DNA of 6,018 nt from NCBI GenBank assembly GCA_026713285.1, contig JAPOOT010000040.1:1-6018 (forward strand). The letters run 5' to 3'. The notes under the pieces were generated by a model. The model did not search any database. It saw only the letters and a list, made by a program, of their open reading frames with translations, and was not told the origin of the DNA. The DNA is from Gemmatimonadota bacterium (GTDB lineage Bacteria > JAAXHH01). Positions 5,777 through 6,018 of the stretch are shown here, one piece after another; within the stretch, counting starts at the first letter, position 1; every line of letters starts with the position of its first letter. Made by a program: the position numbers and the translations under genes.

Positions 5777-5839
5777 CCGATGCCCCGAATCGCCAATCCG
5801 ATGACCCTTTTCGCTAAACCGATGTCTCTAATCGCCAAA
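5777..5839 (+). repeat. 21-bp tandem repeat with three in-frame ATGs at a gene start
   Basis: Units 5777-5797, 5798-5818 and 5819-5839 each begin CCGATG and contain TCGC followed by [CT]AA near the end. They encode PMPRIAN, PMTLFAK and PMSLIAK, so each unit supplies an in-frame ATG (5780, 5801, 5822) and the last two also a Lys. A related ATG...ATCGCC stretch starts at 5747 but is out of the 21-bp register. Confidence 0.8.
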
Positions 5840-6018
5840 CTGGGATTCCCGCCGGTCCTTTGCCTGGTGTCCATAATCCTGTTCACCTGCGGGAAAGACA
5901 GTCCCACAAACTCCTCCCGGCCAGGAGCAGCCGCTCCCAGAGTCGCAGTCGCGCCCGATAACGCCGCCACCACGCCGAAGTCCAGCCCCACCACGCCGAA
6001 GTCCAGCGCGACCACGCC
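5780..6018 (+). CDS. Lipoprotein N-terminus with Pro/Ser/Thr linker, partial
   Basis: The frame is open from ATG 5780 to the window end. From the third possible ATG (5822) the product reads MSLIAKLGFPPVLCLVSIIL then FTCGKDSPTNSSRPG: a positive n-region, hydrophobic core and lipobox LFTC (Cys 37 from ATG 5780, Cys 23 from ATG 5822). The mature part is a low-complexity Ala/Pro/Ser/Thr linker ending in TTPKSSP repeats, as expected for a stalk before a domain that lies outside the window. The function is therefore unknown. The layout resembles the upstream LRR lipoprotein (short Cys-Gly start, then stalk), so a related surface protein is plausible. It follows that gene by 50 bases on the same strand and may be cotranscribed. 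A minus-strand frame over the same bases has no signal or domain and is judged spurious. Confidence 0.65.
   Translation, partial: MPRIANPMTLFAKPMSLIAKLGFPPVLCLVSIILFTCGKDSPTNSSRPGAAAPRVAVAPDNAATTPKSSPTTPKSSATT
5969..6018 (+). repeat. 21-bp repeat encoding TTPKSSP
   Basis: Units 5969-5989 and 5990-6010 differ only in the last codon (CCC versus GCG), and a third begins at 6011 and is cut by the window end. Shared start: ACCACGCCGAAGTCCAGC. It forms part of the lipoprotein stalk and keeps frame. Confidence 0.75.

Noticed and set aside
5773..6015. Minus-strand 80-codon frame at the right edge
   Set aside because: Its LDFGVV and IGLA repeats mirror the 21-bp repeats of the plus-strand lipoprotein, which has a lipobox, signal peptide and ribosome-binding site.

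Overview
The window is GC-rich bacterial DNA densely packed with cell-envelope genes. No rRNA, tRNA, CRISPR array, transposase or phage gene is visible. The right half carries a lipoprotein with a Pro/Thr stalk, a bacterial Ig-like domain and 24-residue LxGxIP-type leucine-rich repeats with a terminal cysteine pair. This architecture is common in uncultured marine and soil lineages such as Gemmatimonadota and Latescibacterota. That placement is a pattern-based inference, not a taxonomic assignment.

Layout. A leftward (minus-strand) cluster fills positions 1-3611. In transcription order it holds: a membrane-anchored family 3 solute-binding protein (3611-2445); a DUF4956-type multi-pass membrane protein (2398-1475); a membrane-anchored SdiA-regulated/phytase-like beta-propeller (1396-329); and the start of a lipoprotein that leaves the window at its left edge (about 179 to beyond 1). 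Gaps are 46, 78 and about 150 nt, so a single operon is likely. A comparatively AT-rich divergent intergenic region (3612-3941) follows, with two perfect 17-bp inverted repeats and one extended -10 candidate. To its right are two plus-strand lipoprotein genes: the stalk/Ig-like/LRR surface protein (3942-5729) and a second lipoprotein (5780 to beyond 6018) that had to be read by eye because it runs off the window.

Possible joint function (inference). The leftward genes would put a ligand-binding domain, a propeller and a lipoprotein on the outer face of the inner membrane or in the periplasm, next to a DUF4956 membrane protein. The solute-binding protein keeps the Arg and Asp expected to bind an amino-acid-like ligand, but no permease or ATPase is in view, which suggests sensing or scavenging rather than a standard ABC transporter. 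The solute-binding protein and the propeller share the same 34-residue N-terminal anchor, evidence of a duplicated membrane-tether module joined to unrelated periplasmic domains.

The most unusual signal is short tandem repeats lying on translation starts. There is an 18-bp repeat at the left lipoprotein start, a 22-bp repeat over the ribosome-binding site and ATG of the propeller gene, and a 21-bp repeat carrying three in-frame ATGs at the right lipoprotein. In each case the repeat duplicates start codons, and in the 22-bp case the Shine-Dalgarno as well, so copy-number change could tune or shift initiation. The left lipoprotein also appears to carry a one-base frameshift inside its signal peptide.
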